A DNA stretch of 64,000 nt, from the NCBI GenBank assembly GCA_013399855.1, contig VXAY01002367.1:62001-126000 (forward strand), read 5' to 3'. The notes under the pieces were generated by a model. It searched no databases, was not told where the DNA came from, and saw only the letters and a program-made list of their open reading frames with translations. Both the position numbers and the translations under genes were made by a program. Source of the DNA: Oxyruncus cristatus. Its lineage: Eukaryota; Chordata; Aves; Passeriformes; Cotingidae. Positions 1-11,849 of the stretch are shown here, one piece after another (the first letter of the stretch is position 1; the number at the start of each line of letters is the position of its first letter).

Positions 1-2665
1 GTGGTAAAACAACAGTGCTGGAATCCTTAGTTTCCTAGAAAAGGAAGTAAAACCGTACAGCTCTTTTTTTCCCCTCTAACTTCTCCTCCACAGATATTTT
101 TCTTGTCTCCTCTCCAAAGAGCCTTCTCATCTCCAGAATTCTTTATTCACAACTGTTCAAAGCAAATCCTTACTGTTATCAATATGGACACAGGCTACAT
201 CCATGAGTTATGTAGCTGACCTTAACTGTTCCATCAGCATCGATTAATTCTTATTACACTATTATACTAGATATTCTAAAATTCAAATTGTATTCTTGAG
301 TAAGTAGTTTGAAAAAGGTACTATATCTCAATACAGAATAATTTAATTGAAAATATGTGATTTTATAAATATTTACGATGTATACTGTAAATATTGACAA
401 GGAATACTCTGCAGTCTTGACAAAAAAAATATATTTTCATCTTTTCTCAGATAAACTTGCATGTATTTGCCCTATTACTTTCTCATATTTATCCATCACT
501 CCCAACCTTTCATATCTGTCCATTTCAGTAGCATTGCAATCCTATTTTGGTCAAGATATGTCTGAATTTTCCTTTTGCCTATTATTATGCTTTAGCTAGC
601 CTGTCAGGTAAAACCTTTATTATCCTCATATTTCCACATGCTACCTGCGACTGGTAGGAACTGTTAAGAGATGAATATGGAAACATCTCCATTTATCTGT
701 TTGTTTTATTTGCAAAATAAGATATGAAACTGTTCAACACAATCTACTCTGCTCTTAGTTGAGTAACTATTTAAGCACACTACAGTGAGTGTGCATCCTC
801 CCACATGTTCCTACTTCTTTTATTATTTCTCATCTGAACTTAGTTTGTCAGCGATTCCAAAAGAGAATCACATTTTTCTTTCTCCTGCTCTCAAACACTC
901 ACTAGGGATGACTTAAACTTTGAATCAAGATGAAGGAATTAATAGACCACAGTATCACCACACAATAGGAAATAACAAATAACATGAACTGTTGAAACTG
1001 TAGATAAAAATATAAGTAGGCAGAATGTAATTATTTAGGCAAACTGTGAAGTGTCCAGGGCACTGCAGCCAATAGGCAAACTACTGGAAACCTTATATAA
1101 AAGGTAAGGCATGGGGGTAACTATACTTATTATTCCTATAATATTTCCATCTTCAAAACACAAAGTCAATGAACTAGCCGTTATTACGTTTTCACAACTG
1201 TTAAATACAATGATTTACCAATCTGATCTATAGTATCACTTCAAAACCCTACTTTTCTCACAATCACTCTCCTCAAAAATTGACTAAAGGCTGAAACAAG
1301 GGAAGGAAAGTCTCTGTCACATAGATTTTACTTTAATCTCCTTGGAAAATTAGAGTTTATCTCTTTCAGTAATCTGAAATTTTGGACACAAGTAATGTGC
1401 TTCAGTACAAAAAAACCCCCCAAATCTCAAATTTTCAGACAAAATTAAAAAAAAAAAAAACAAAACACCAAAACCAAACAACCCCAACTGAAAAGTATTT
1501 GTTTTAAAAATATAATATAGACTGTTTCATTCAGACCTGAAATTTCACCTAAGAGACCATGTTCCAAAGTTCCTGGTTCAGTCTTTTTTCTCCAAGATTT
1601 CTCAGATGTCAGAATGGACAAATTTTGGTTGCCCCTGTCAAGAGCAAAGTCCAGATGTCAGAAAAAAAAATGCACTAGTGCTGTTAGTAACTGTGCTGAA
1701 ATTGAACTTAGCTTCAAGTCCTTATAGCAGCTGACTCTGACTACAGGGTAGTGCTTGGGCACAAGGGACTCTCTATCAATTCTTTTATCTCCAGATTTCC
1801 CCACCAGCAGATGTAGCTGGCTTAGCCTGGATTCAGAAGCCTGATCATGATTCAGCACGCAGGAAGTGTGAGCAATCAGGGACAGTGGCTCATAAGCATG
1901 CTTGAAGGCTAAAATTAAAATATAAAATACTCAGACTTGCAAGGGATCAGAAAGTTTCCAGATCCATGCTGAGAAAGTTGGAAAAGCATCTTTCCGGGTC
2001 CAGCCCTGGGTGCAGAAAGAATTTGCTACTCTGGACCCATAAATCTACTGGGCTACTCTGAGCTGGATGCCCTTGAGCCCTGTCTCAGGGCTTTCCTTCC
2101 ACAGAAAAACTACAGTGTATATCTGAGGATTTTTGAGACACTGTCATTCTCTGACAGTAAATATGTCTCAGGAAAATTCTAACCCTCTCTAATTTTACCT
2201 GAAATTCATTTGGTTCTATAAATCCCTAATTCAAAATATCACAAAGACATAATCTTTATGGGATGTCTCATTTTAAGACCTTTTGTCTACATTCAGAAGA
2301 AGACACTATTTAAGGAGGAGTTCTTAAAATGTGTTATGCATGTATGCATCTTTCTTAGCTGTACAAATTGATCTCCAGAGTTTGCCATAAAATGCTAAAA
2401 TGCAAAGAGCTAAAAACATGAAAGAGTAGATGGAGAATAATTAATATGCTTCATTAATATAATGAGATAGTAAAGGAATAACATTAGTTTGTATTGGTTG
2501 GTTAATATTTGTACAGTTCTTTGAATATATAACATGCTCCATATAAGCATTAAATTATACTATTAATATTAGGCTGTTGAATTTCAAATTGCTGTGTTGT
2601 ACTGCTTTTGCTTGCTGGGTACTATGGAAATGGATACATGACTAAGAGGATGAGCACTAGATCAA
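1..2665. other. AT-rich unique sequence, no gene recognised
   Basis: There is no reading frame of convincing length or composition and no recognised repeat family on either strand. The only compositional feature is an A/C-rich low-complexity patch at about 1411-1493 (an A-run followed by mixed CAAA and CCAAA words). A pyrimidine tract ending in CAG at about 61-93 resembles a 3' splice site, but no partner donor could be assigned. Confidence 0.6.
1411..1493. repeat. A/C-rich low-complexity tract
   Basis: A run of 14 or more A is followed by irregular CAAAA, CCAAA and AACCCC words. Similar A/C-rich or, on the other strand, T/G-rich tracts occur at 24361-24433 and 27530-27592. They have no clear period and no attached retrotransposon body, so I treat them as low-complexity DNA rather than retrotransposon poly(A) tails. 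Confidence 0.6.
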
Positions 2666-2730
2666 TCAAATCAAATCAAATCAAATCAAATCAAATCAAA
2701 TCAAATCAAATCAAATCAAATCAAATCAAA
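2666..2730 (+). repeat. (TCAAA)13 microsatellite
   Basis: Thirteen uninterrupted copies of the pentanucleotide TCAAA fill this interval exactly (65 bp). The array starts after ATCAA, an imperfect unit, and ends sharply at GACTACACC. Because the unit length is not a multiple of three, it gives a reading frame that cycles through Ile-Lys-Ser-Asn-Gln. That frame is an artefact of the repeat and not a gene. The perfect state suggests recent expansion and probable length polymorphism. Confidence 0.97.
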
Positions 2731-5700
2731 GACTACACCTTAATGAGCATTGCTGAATCTATTTTGCAGATGGCAGTAATGCTTGTGCACCTGCTGCTGT
2801 AATATTTATTGAAACACTTCCTTCTGACTTCAGATGTTTTTCACTCCTCTGTAATATGAATGGACCATCACTGAGCCCATTACATTTTTATATTGATGTT
2901 ATGGTATTATAGTCATGGCATTTCAATCTATTTGCACTCAATTTTGGTCTCTTTACAAAAAACTTATTATTCCAAGTGCTAGTTTTGTTGGAAGTCATGA
3001 TGTCTTCATTCTATCAGTGTGTTTAGAATGAATACTTACCTAAATTTTTTTGCTGATGTCCTGATTAAATAGACTATGATTCTCCTACTTCATATGAGCA
3101 TCAGACGAAGATTACAAGTCTGCCCTTTTAAGACATCTCACAGTATTTACAAATCCTCATCACTGAGTTAAATTTTATGCAGTATACAAAGTTCATATGA
3201 ATATATATGATACGTGTATCAGTGCAATGCTAATAATACAGTATAATTACATTTGCAAGGTGACTTGTCTAAGGCTTTGCAGAATCAAGCGAGGTTCCTT
3301 TCATAATGCACCTGGCTAATCTAAAAATCAGAACTGATGTTCTTTTTGGGGTAGGCTATTATCGTAGTGCAGACAAATACACAGAAGAGAAAATCAGAGA
3401 GACAAATCACAGCAAGAGATACAGAGAAGTGGGGGAAATAAGACAGAAAAAAAGTGGGAAAAAAAGAGCACTTTTGAAATATCTGGGAAAGAACCCATGT
3501 GAAAGAATTTTGATGTTCATGCTGATGATTTTATAGTGCTTGATTTCCTCAAGTGCAGTGCAAAGTAGTGTTTCTCAGGCATCATATAAGAAATACCAAA
3601 GTTACCTGGCTTCATCATTATCTTTTCCTCCTAACCAAAATAACCCACACGACCTCAGGTTTTGACTAGCCATTCAGTTTGAAAGAACTGTATATCCTTT
3701 GAATTGTGACTTCTGCATACAGAGTTCAGAGTGCTGCAGTCATTTCTTCTCTGTTTGGTATCATTGCATATGATCGGAGTGGGGAGTTATCTTCATCTGA
3801 ACTAACTACTGAAAAAACTTGATTTTGCTGCGTTCCCACTAATGTGTCAAATAATACCTAAGAAAGAAGTGGAACATATTACTCCTAAACAGAAACCTTT
3901 ATCTATAATATTTAGGGCTGCAGTGCGACAGGAAAGCCGAAAGGAGTCCATCTGCTCAGGAAAAAACCATCCCTAAACAAAAACTGATCTCTACTCTTTT
4001 CCTACCAATGACAGACAGGATTGACACTTTTGCTCATTACATCTGAATGTGATGTTGCAGTTCCTCAGCAACTAATGCCATGGAAATGGATTCACATGCC
4101 CTGTGGGTATGAATCTACAGCCCAGGATTAACTGGGTTATTTTTATGAAGCATAGACTTCTGTAAATAAGCCAACTATTTTAAATTAATTTGGAGTTTCT
4201 GATAAGTATCAGACTAATGCACTAAAAGATTATTTTTTTAACCTCCTGTTAATGCTGCTTTGAGCTTGCTTAGGCAGGACCATCATCCAGGGACATATAT
4301 TCGTTGCTCATGTCCTTGAAGTCTTTAGCCTGCCTGATAGCCTGCCAAGGACTGGCAGAGAGCATTGCTCTGGGTAATGGCTGCTGTTACGCACTGGCCT
4401 CACTATAGTCTGACTTGGAAGAACTATTCTGTAATTCATATAAATAAGATTTTTTTTACTGAGTCCAGTGAACCCAGAGAAACACACACTCTACTCCTGT
4501 CACTCATAAACTAATTTGTACATATCATGTGTCATAGTAGTATTTTGTATAGATTTATTGAATTAGTTTATAGTCTCTGTTTCTTTTCTAAGGGCATTTT
4601 ATAGCAGCAGAATCCAAATTATTTGCACTCATTTCTAGACATCTTTAACTATACGGCTCCATATCTGTATGCTTTGATCACTGAAGTATCAGTGAAACTT
4701 AAACACTGAAAATGGAATTCATTTGCAGCTGGACCTATAAACTAGTTTTCCATTCAACTTTAAAACAGGTCAGATTCATGTTAAAATGAACTCCATTACA
4801 AAACTAGACTAAAATTCCCAAATCTCCCTCTCCAACAGTTAGAAGAAACCAAGGTAATTGATTTGTTCATACTCAGCACCTTATTTTTAAACAGTTAAAT
4901 TAAGGAAAGGTTAATATCTCCCTTGGTCCCCATCTGAGTACCTGGTAAAAAAAAAATAAAAAAATCTCTGGGATGTGATAAGCTTGACCTCAACCTATTT
5001 CTATCTACCAGATCTAAGAATCATTCTTGTGATCAACATTGTTTTCTTTGGGTTCAGAGAACAAGAGCTGGCCTAAGATGACCTGCTAGAAAAAAGTTCT
5101 GTAGTGTTGCACACAGATTCTATTTATTTAAAGGAAAGAATATTAGCATTTGGTACTAATACTCTATTTAGGAGAACTGCAGTTGAGAGAATGTTGTAAT
5201 GAGATTGGCTTTTTACATGAGAAATTGGTACTACTTTCCTAAAATGCACCAGTGGTCTCCAAGTTATATTTGTGCTTCAGAGATAAGCCAAATGCCATTA
5301 TTCTGTCCTGCTGCAGTCCGTATTTTTAGAAAAGATGAAATAACCAACACTTGCATTTTTTACATCTGTGATATGAACCAATAACCCCATGAAATTGGAT
5401 GAGCACTAACCTTCTGTGAAAAACGATTAGCCCTATGTTCTAAGATAAAAATAATAAAATATGAAAAGTTTTTGAAGGGCAAGAATTACTCCTCCTGAAC
5501 TGAGAATTACTTTTCTTTGCGGAATTATTGAGAAGACTTTTTTTTCCAGAAAAGTGTGGAATAGTAAGTAACTCTTTATTAAGATTTAATGAAATGAATG
5601 GAAAGGCTTCACTATAGGATACATTTCTCAAAAACAATGAGGTAGCTGAGTCTTCTGTTCATGCCTTTCATCTTGATCTTCAAAAATAGTGTGAATGCAT

Positions 5701-6570
5701 ACAAGGCAGAATATGCCAGTGCTGCTATCAGGGAGGCATTAAGCATGAAAGAATTTGTACGAAGCTTGATGCTTTACCAGGTATAACCATTAGTTTATTT
5801 CAAGTCTTGCTGAACCCCACATAAAGCCTTTGCATTTAAAATATTTTCAATTATGGTCCAGGCATAACTAATTTTAATGTTTTTAACCCAAAGAATAATA
5901 TTTTCTACAGATTACATTTGAATTTTCTAAGTAGAAACTTGAAGTATATCCTTAAATCACATATATATTTATGTTTTTCAATTATTTTTATTTTTTAACA
6001 GCACATTTTTCTGGTTTTGTCATGTGTAATTCAAAAAAGCAAAAACCAAAACTTCAATGTCTTGGTTCTACCTATTTAGTCAGACTTAAAAGACTTCCTT
6101 AAAAAAACTAAAGAGTATAATTGAAGATAAAATTATTAGAAAGAAACAAGGTAGCATTTTCAAAAACAGCTACCTGGTTTTGAAACTGAAATTCTATTTC
6201 AGAAATGATCCGGGAATTTGGGTATTTTTTACTTTTCATTGAATATCAACAGAATTTTAGCAATTCAGGTTTTACATCACTTTTGATGGTTTTATATATG
6301 CTTTAGGAGAAAGAATAAATTACAGGAAAAGGAAGACTCATTGATCTATTTTTCATTAAGTGTTTTTTAGACTGATTATCTGAAAACAGAAGGCTGTTGA
6401 GTAACTTAGAGGTTATTAATATTTTGAAAGATATATAAAAGATTAGATGAGAAGAAATAATTGTTACTTATCATATAAACTGCAGAAAATTTAAATCTTG
6501 GAAGCAGAAATCATGTGCTAAGTGGAAAGAAAAGACTGGAAGTCTCTCTGAATATCCATAGCACCACATG
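2731..6570. other. AT-rich unique sequence, no gene recognised
   Basis: Nothing in this stretch matches a repeat family or gene that I recognise. Short open frames exist on both strands, but they are of chance length for AT-rich vertebrate DNA and lack plausible splice boundaries. Confidence 0.6.
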
Positions 6571-6606
6571 TGTCCCTTCCAACTCAGCATAGTCTGTGAT
6601 TCTGTA
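6571..6606 (+). mobile_element. CR1 LINE 3'-terminal scrap
   Basis: The sequence TGTCCCTTCCAACTCAGCAT followed by AGTCTGTGATTCTGTA matches the extreme 3' end of avian CR1 elements, where the GTCCCTTCCAAC block leads into repeats of the ATTCTGTGATTCT type. Only about 36 bp is recognisable. CR1 copies are usually 5'-truncated, so a fragment holding just the tail is normal. Nothing upstream is clearly CR1. Confidence 0.7.
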
Positions 6607-9600
6607 ACATTGGGAAAGTAACTGTGGTAGCCTCTTGGTAGAGTATCAGACTTCCCTAGGAGCTCTCCTAGGGAAGCTCTCCTCTGTATCCCTTAGCAGA
6701 CCCAAGGCAGATGGGTCTTTGGTAGAGTCCTAGAGCTTTTTCCCATCTCATCTTCATGAGGGAAGGATGACTCTTGTTTTGGGACAAGGTCAAACAGCCT
6801 GATAGAATTCAACTCATGCAAATCTTTATGGATGTGTATGTATGCATCTGTTCCGAATCCAAGACATTTCAGAATTCAGTTATCTCACTCTTTCCTTCAA
6901 ATGCACTGAGTTCTTATCTCTACCTGAATGCTTTTCTGATAAGTAAATTTATTTTTCCCATGTATCCAATATTACTAGTACCATGACCCTGAAGAGAGTA
7001 CTTGGAAACACCAATAAGATTAATAAGATTAAATGTTAATTACAGAGCCTGGAAAATAAGAAGAACAACAAAAAAAAAAAGGCTGCTATCTGTACACAAA
7101 ACATGACATTGTCTGAGGATGGCAAAATGGGAGTGCTTTGATAAAAACCATCCATTAGGAACTTACTAAGATGTTTCCAATAGGACTCTGTTTGCCCTTG
7201 AGTTTCAATTTTTTCAGGCTAGAAATAGGATAGTGAATGAGTTCATCATGTCCTGCAGACTGAAGGAGATGATAGATGTCTTCCCACAGATATAGGGAAT
7301 AGGATAAAGTTCTCACACAGCTTCCCAGGTTTCACCTTTATGTTGAGTCCAATGATTTTATTTATGGACTGGTATCCTTTCATTCTCAAATTAAGTCATG
7401 TATTTAACCCTGACTAACTCTGGACAGTGAATCTCTAAATGACCTCAAGGCAAGAAAGGAAAACTCCCTATACATATTATAATACAATGAGTAAAGGCAT
7501 AAATTCTCATGTTATACTTCACAGACTGCTTTGATTTACTGTTTGGCCTTTCTGACTATAGCCTGTAAAATTTGTCCATTTATTAAACCCATAACTGTAT
7601 ATAACAGTGAAAAACTACACAGAGACATGCCAGCCAACCACATCAGAGTTAGCCTGGATTCCAAAGAAAATTTACCAAAGTTTTGGCTTTGCTAAATTCT
7701 GTCTATGACCATATACACTGCTCCTCTCATGAACTTCAGTGGTGTAGTACACTAATGGTAATGGACAGTTTCTGATATCTTAATGTGAATAAGCATGCAT
7801 AGCTAGTTGAAGGTGAGGGAACATTGACTTGGCCAAATCTGTGAATTGCCAGTCAATATGCCAAGAACTTGCCCTTCATGTGACCTCCTATAGACAAGCT
7901 CTAATATTGGCTATTAAATTGGAAAAGGCAGGTTTCATTGGAATATAACATTAAAGGAGAGAAAATTTGGAATGACTGTCTACCTAGCAATAGAAATTTT
8001 ATTAAGAGTTCTTCTTTGAAAGAATGTCTTTCATACAGTCTTGGTTTGCACAGTTCAAAGGCATTTTGGACTGCAGCAAACTTTGCTTATTTCTCTGTGG
8101 TCTCCTGCTGCCTCCCTGATCTCTCTGCCTGATCCGTCTGCCTGATCCTTGTTCCTTTCTGCCATTTCTCTTCGCCTCTCTGAGCTGAAGGTTATCAGGC
8201 TTTAGCTGTGTTTTCTTTTCCCTTCTGTGTCCTGCAGACCAGAAACCTCCCTCAGACATGCTCATGGTCAGTCTCCCCTTCCTCTTTGTCTTTACAGAAA
8301 GGCTAATGTCAGAAGAGACAAAACTTGAACATTCACTGCATGGAATTATACAAATAGTGTGGACACCCTATGCTATCACAGCCTGTACCCTACAAACTCA
8401 CCACTGACCTCATGAACTGGCCAGATGCTCTCTGCCATGATCATATCCTCACTGAGAAGAGGGAGAACAACACTAGTGTTAGAGGAGAAAATGAAGAAAC
8501 CACTCTATCGTGTGTGCCTTACCTATGGCAGAATTATTGAAATGATCACACTCTGTATATCATGAAGATGAAGAATACTAGAAAAACAAACATGAGAGCA
8601 TGCCTGCATATCCTAGAGAAGAGACAAACTTAACCAAACTACTCTATTTTATTCTCTAGAAGATAAAGTATATCCACACATTTTGGATATTAAGTTAAAT
8701 ATTATTTGCTTAGATTAATAGTCTGAAAGCACCTGTTAAGCAGCAATCCTTATGATTTTACCATTCTACTTGACATAATGGTTATGAGAAGAAAACATGT
8801 TTAATTTGATGTGAATCATCTTCCATGATTCCAAGAGAACAGTAAGGAGTATTTATATGATTTGATTAGCAGTAAAAGCAAAATGAAACAAAAAACATTG
8901 TAGTCATGAATCAGAATCAAGCCCTTGCTGTGCTAGGCACATTCCAAGCTGAGATGGGAAACATTATTTCTTTACCACACAGGGAAATTCACCTCTGCAT
9001 AGAAAGTTACAGTTCTATATATCATCTAAAGTCCACATAAATCCACCAGTTTTGTGTACATTTTCCAAATATGGTAACACCTTTTTCATAAAGAAAACAA
9101 GATTACACAGGAGAAAAATTACTTCTGTTTTTTTTTCCTCAAGTTGAATTTTACTTTTATCGCATACAAGATTTAGAACAAGTTTATGTACTCAAGTGCT
9201 ATTTATTAAGTTCAATGTGGCAATAATAACTGAAATTTTATCATCTTTTCTGTACTAAGGTTCTCAAGATGAACAGAAGTCATTTTTCTGAAAATCTGAT
9301 AGCTTCCTCTGAAATAAATGTGAGGAACAGTCTATGAGCAGGGATATAGCTAAATCCTAGTGCTTGAATGATTACAACTGTGCTAGTTAAAAAGCAAAAC
9401 AGTTTGAACAAACAGCAAATACCTCAGCTTCCTACACAAACAGAACAAGAGGTCCGTAAAACATCTCATTTTAGATGCTTTCCTACCATAAAAAGAATTG
9501 ATCTCTATCTTTAGGTTGTAAAATCAGTCGTTCTGGATACAGTGTCTTCATAAAATTCATGACTTGAAAAATGGAGGGCTGAATAAGTCGTTGGAGGTTT

Positions 9601-11116
9601 CTTGCAATGCAACATCATAATATACTTCACACCAGGTTTAACAGCTGTGCCACAAAGCAAAGTATGATGCATAGAAATGACTAAGTGCCATAGTTAAATT
9701 AATACTTCTACCTCCATGCATATGTAACTTGCATTTACATAGATACTTACATGAAAAAAGATAAAAAACCAGCTAACTTTCAGATAGTTTATATGACAAA
9801 TTTGAAGATATTCAACTGCTTTTAGATTAGTGGTTAAAAGGAAATGTTCCTGGAACAAGGACCATCTAGCCTAGATTTTGGGAAAGCTCAAGTTTGGGGC
9901 TCAGTGGTAAGTAAAGAAATTCCACATTTGTTTGAGAGGAATGCTGTTTTTTTACAACATCCTGCTCTGAGAGTCAAGAGTGGGAGCTGTTTGAAGCTTT
10001 TCAGAGCTGTGAAATGTTCGAAGTTTAACCTAAGATAGATAAACTAGCAGAGTGAAAATGAGGTGAGCAAAGAGAAATGAGGACTATAGTTTCCATGTGA
10101 CTTAGAAATTTGTCACTTCTATCTCAATGCCTTTTATGATTCATGACTACAGAATACAAGATAGCACTGCATATAGTAAAAGATTACAAACAGAAGTTTT
10201 GGGGTGGATAAGCTACAAGCTACACAAATCTTCAAAAAAAGTGTCAATGAAAGTTTTATAATTTCGTACTTGTTTTCTATGCATGCAGAACACACACCTT
10301 TCAAATGTTTTATACATAGACACTTTTTGGTTTTTACATTGAAAAATAATAACTCATGACTTTAACATTTTGAAATCTTGGTCTCCTCAGGAAGCAGAAT
10401 GTTCTGAGTTTCTGTGAGAAGACAAGAGTGCAGATTCTGATGATATAAAATGTCCTGTCTTTTTTTCCTGCAGCTCTGGAAGAGATATTAAAGCCAGCAG
10501 AGATCCATTTGAACCAAAATGCTATTTTAAAAGGAAATTGATATCCCTTTTAAAAGATACTACACTGTTAATCACATACCCAAAAGTCTTAGATTAAGGA
10601 AAATAAACACCGCAATTGAAAATTAAAAAGTTGTTGATATTTTTTTTAAGTACATTGGTCTGCTTTTACTGCTATTCCATTTTCTTAAATATTATTTTAT
10701 TAAGCTTTTTGCTGAAACGTTGATGACTACCAAATTTTTAGCCTATCTATTTCACTGTTTGATAAGACTTGCATCCAGGAATGAAAGTTGCGAGGAGATT
10801 TGAAGTTTGCTTGCAGAATACTGGTTCATGCAGCTGAGATTTTAGAAAAGCAGGAAGTATGATAAAGCAAAATAATTAACTCTAAAAGTTATAGATGTAC
10901 CATATTTTCTGAATGCAACGTACAGTTCTTTCCAAAGCACTAAATAAACCAGTGTTTTCTGTAGCCAAAGGCTTACAAAGATTAGCAAGAACACTCAAAC
11001 AACTTTTTGACAAATAAAGTTGATTCTGAAAACTCACAAGAAGCTGAACCAGAGAAAGTATTACCAGTTTCCAGTACCACATCAGAGAACCTGCTAGCAG
11101 CACATCATAATTAAAT
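6607..11116. other. AT-rich unique sequence, no gene recognised
   Basis: No gene is recognised. A pyrimidine-rich patch at 8090-8240 contains a two-copy CTGCCTGATCC repeat and ends in a strong acceptor-like tract (TTCCCTTCTGTGTCCTGCAG, ending at 8237), but no good donor follows. On the - strand, 8523-8577 is bounded by a good acceptor-like tract and an ATAG|gtaaggc donor-like site. All three of its frames are closed, so any exon there would be non-coding. Confidence 0.55.
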
Positions 11117-11230
11117 GTTGGCCTTTGCCATTCATTTTTCACACTATAACCAGTGTGATATTCTTGATATGATATTCTTTGATATTCTTGCCCCTAAACT
11201 GGAGAGGCATGGATTTCATGGATGGACCAC

Positions 11231-11233
<3 letters not shown>
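11117..11233 (+). mobile_element. CR1 LINE fragment, left part split by an RTE insertion
   Basis: From about 11188 to 11233 the sequence (CTAAACTGGAGAGGCATGGA, then a GATGGACCACTCA block) matches the CR1 ORF2 stretch coding around the TRW-like segment just upstream of the NWLDGR region of the reverse transcriptase. The right-hand part of this CR1 resumes at 11837-11850 in the same strand and in the right order, so the two pieces were once continuous. From 11117 to 11187 the match is weak, and three copies of GATATTCTT (11157, 11171 and 11181) show local slippage. The left limit is therefore approximate. Confidence 0.75.
11221..11233 (+). repeat. Target-site duplication, left copy (13 bp)
   Basis: GATGGACCACTCA here is repeated exactly at 11837-11849, on the other side of the RTE element. 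Both copies fit CR1 sequence. Removing one copy and everything between them restores a continuous CR1. This is the signature of target-primed reverse transcription into a pre-existing CR1. Confidence 0.9.
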
Positions 11234-11295
<62 letters not shown>

Positions 11296-11333
11296 GTCAT
11301 CGTCATCGTCATCATCATCATCATCATCATCAT
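11232..11333 (-). repeat. (ATG)n trinucleotide tail of the RTE element
   Basis: About 34 triplets of TCA on the + strand (ATG/GAT on the - strand) extend for 102 bp. Three consecutive CGTCAT hexamers interrupt it at about 11294-11310. The array sits exactly at the 3' end of the RTE copy, so it is the element's own tail, probably expanded after insertion. Each frame gives a homopolymer-like peptide (His, Ser, Met or Asp runs), which explains several spurious open frames here. Confidence 0.93.
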
Positions 11334-11836
11334 GGCTAGGCTTCGTGAATGAAGATTTGAGAAGGACTCTACCCACACTTGCTACAAGCACGTTGATGGT
11401 TAAAAAGGCCAATGTGAGATAGACAAGTCTGGTTGCAAAATGCACAGCAGAAAGTCTCCTTAGGCAGTATTGGCAAGACTCGGTTCTTTCTGCATTGGCT
11501 TTTCTCCTCAGAAATGATTCTGCGTGTGTTCTCAAAAGAAGCAGCAGCATTACAAATAGTGTGTCTCCGTGTCTCCCGATTGGAGGCCAGAGTAGACCAA
11601 TGATGATGATCGATACGGCCAAGGTCGAGATGTTGTTTCAGGGAGTCCTTGTATCTCCTCTTCGGGGCTCCTCTCTTGCAGCAGCCAGTGGCGAGTTTGC
11701 CATAGAACACAATCTTGGGGAGGTGGTCGTCCTCCATCCTGGAGACGTGCCCTGCCCAACGCAGCTGTGTTCTCAGCAGCATGGCCTCAATACTCGTGAC
11801 CGCTGCCTGTTCAAGGACAGATGCATTAGTCGCATA
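11234..11836 (-). mobile_element. RTE-clade LINE, 5'-truncated copy inserted in CR1 (AviRTE-like)
   Basis: On the - strand this insert of about 603 bp reads: the C-terminal 155 codons of an RTE-type ORF (11836 down to 11369), a very short 3' UTR of about 35 nt (11368-11334), and a long ATG-triplet tail (to 11234). Very short 3' UTRs and short tandem-repeat tails instead of poly(A) are typical of RTE LINEs. The 3' UTR contains a small hairpin (CTTC, loop GTGAAT, GAAG on the + strand at 11341-11354). A 13-bp target-site duplication flanks the insert. In birds the RTE family with a patchy distribution is AviRTE. Calling this copy AviRTE is inference from the host and the protein, not from an alignment. 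Confidence 0.87.
11369..11836 (-). pseudogene. C-terminal fragment of RTE LINE ORF (endonuclease/reverse transcriptase polyprotein)
   Basis: The - strand frame is open for 155 codons and stops with TAG at 11371-11369. The diagnostic segment QLRWAGHVSRMEDDHLPK lies near residues 24-41 of the fragment. It is followed by the conserved KRGAPKRRYKDSLKQHL block, then a basic stretch, and near the C terminus a zinc-finger-like C-x2-C-x12-H-x3-C motif. This is the region downstream of the reverse-transcriptase domain. The endonuclease and RT catalytic domains are missing, so the copy is dead on arrival. No frameshift is seen in 468 nt, which suggests a fairly recent insertion. The frame continues upstream into antisense CR1 to an ATG at 11893, but those first 19 codons are not part of the element. 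Confidence 0.87.
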
Positions 11837-11849
11837 GATGGACCACTCA
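11837..11849 (+). repeat. Target-site duplication, right copy (13 bp)
   Basis: This is an exact repeat of the 13-bp block at 11221-11233. On its right, GTGGAGAAGGAATTGGCTGG continues the CR1 sequence without a gap. On its left the RTE sequence begins abruptly, so this marks the 5' truncation point of the RTE copy. Confidence 0.9.

Noticed and set aside
2608..2802. 64-codon frame with an IKSNQ repeat
   Set aside because: Artefact of the (TCAAA)13 microsatellite.
8002..8265. 87-codon basic - strand frame
   Set aside because: It is the antisense of a pyrimidine-rich patch, with composition-driven Arg and Gln content and no family resemblance.
8523..8577. Possible - strand exon between good splice-like sites
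   Set aside because: All frames are closed and it is isolated. Chance pairs of this quality are expected in a window this long.
11115..11622. Open frames with long His, Ser, Met and Asp runs
   Set aside because: They are translations of the ATC/ATG triplet tail of the RTE element in different frames, with no independent coding support.
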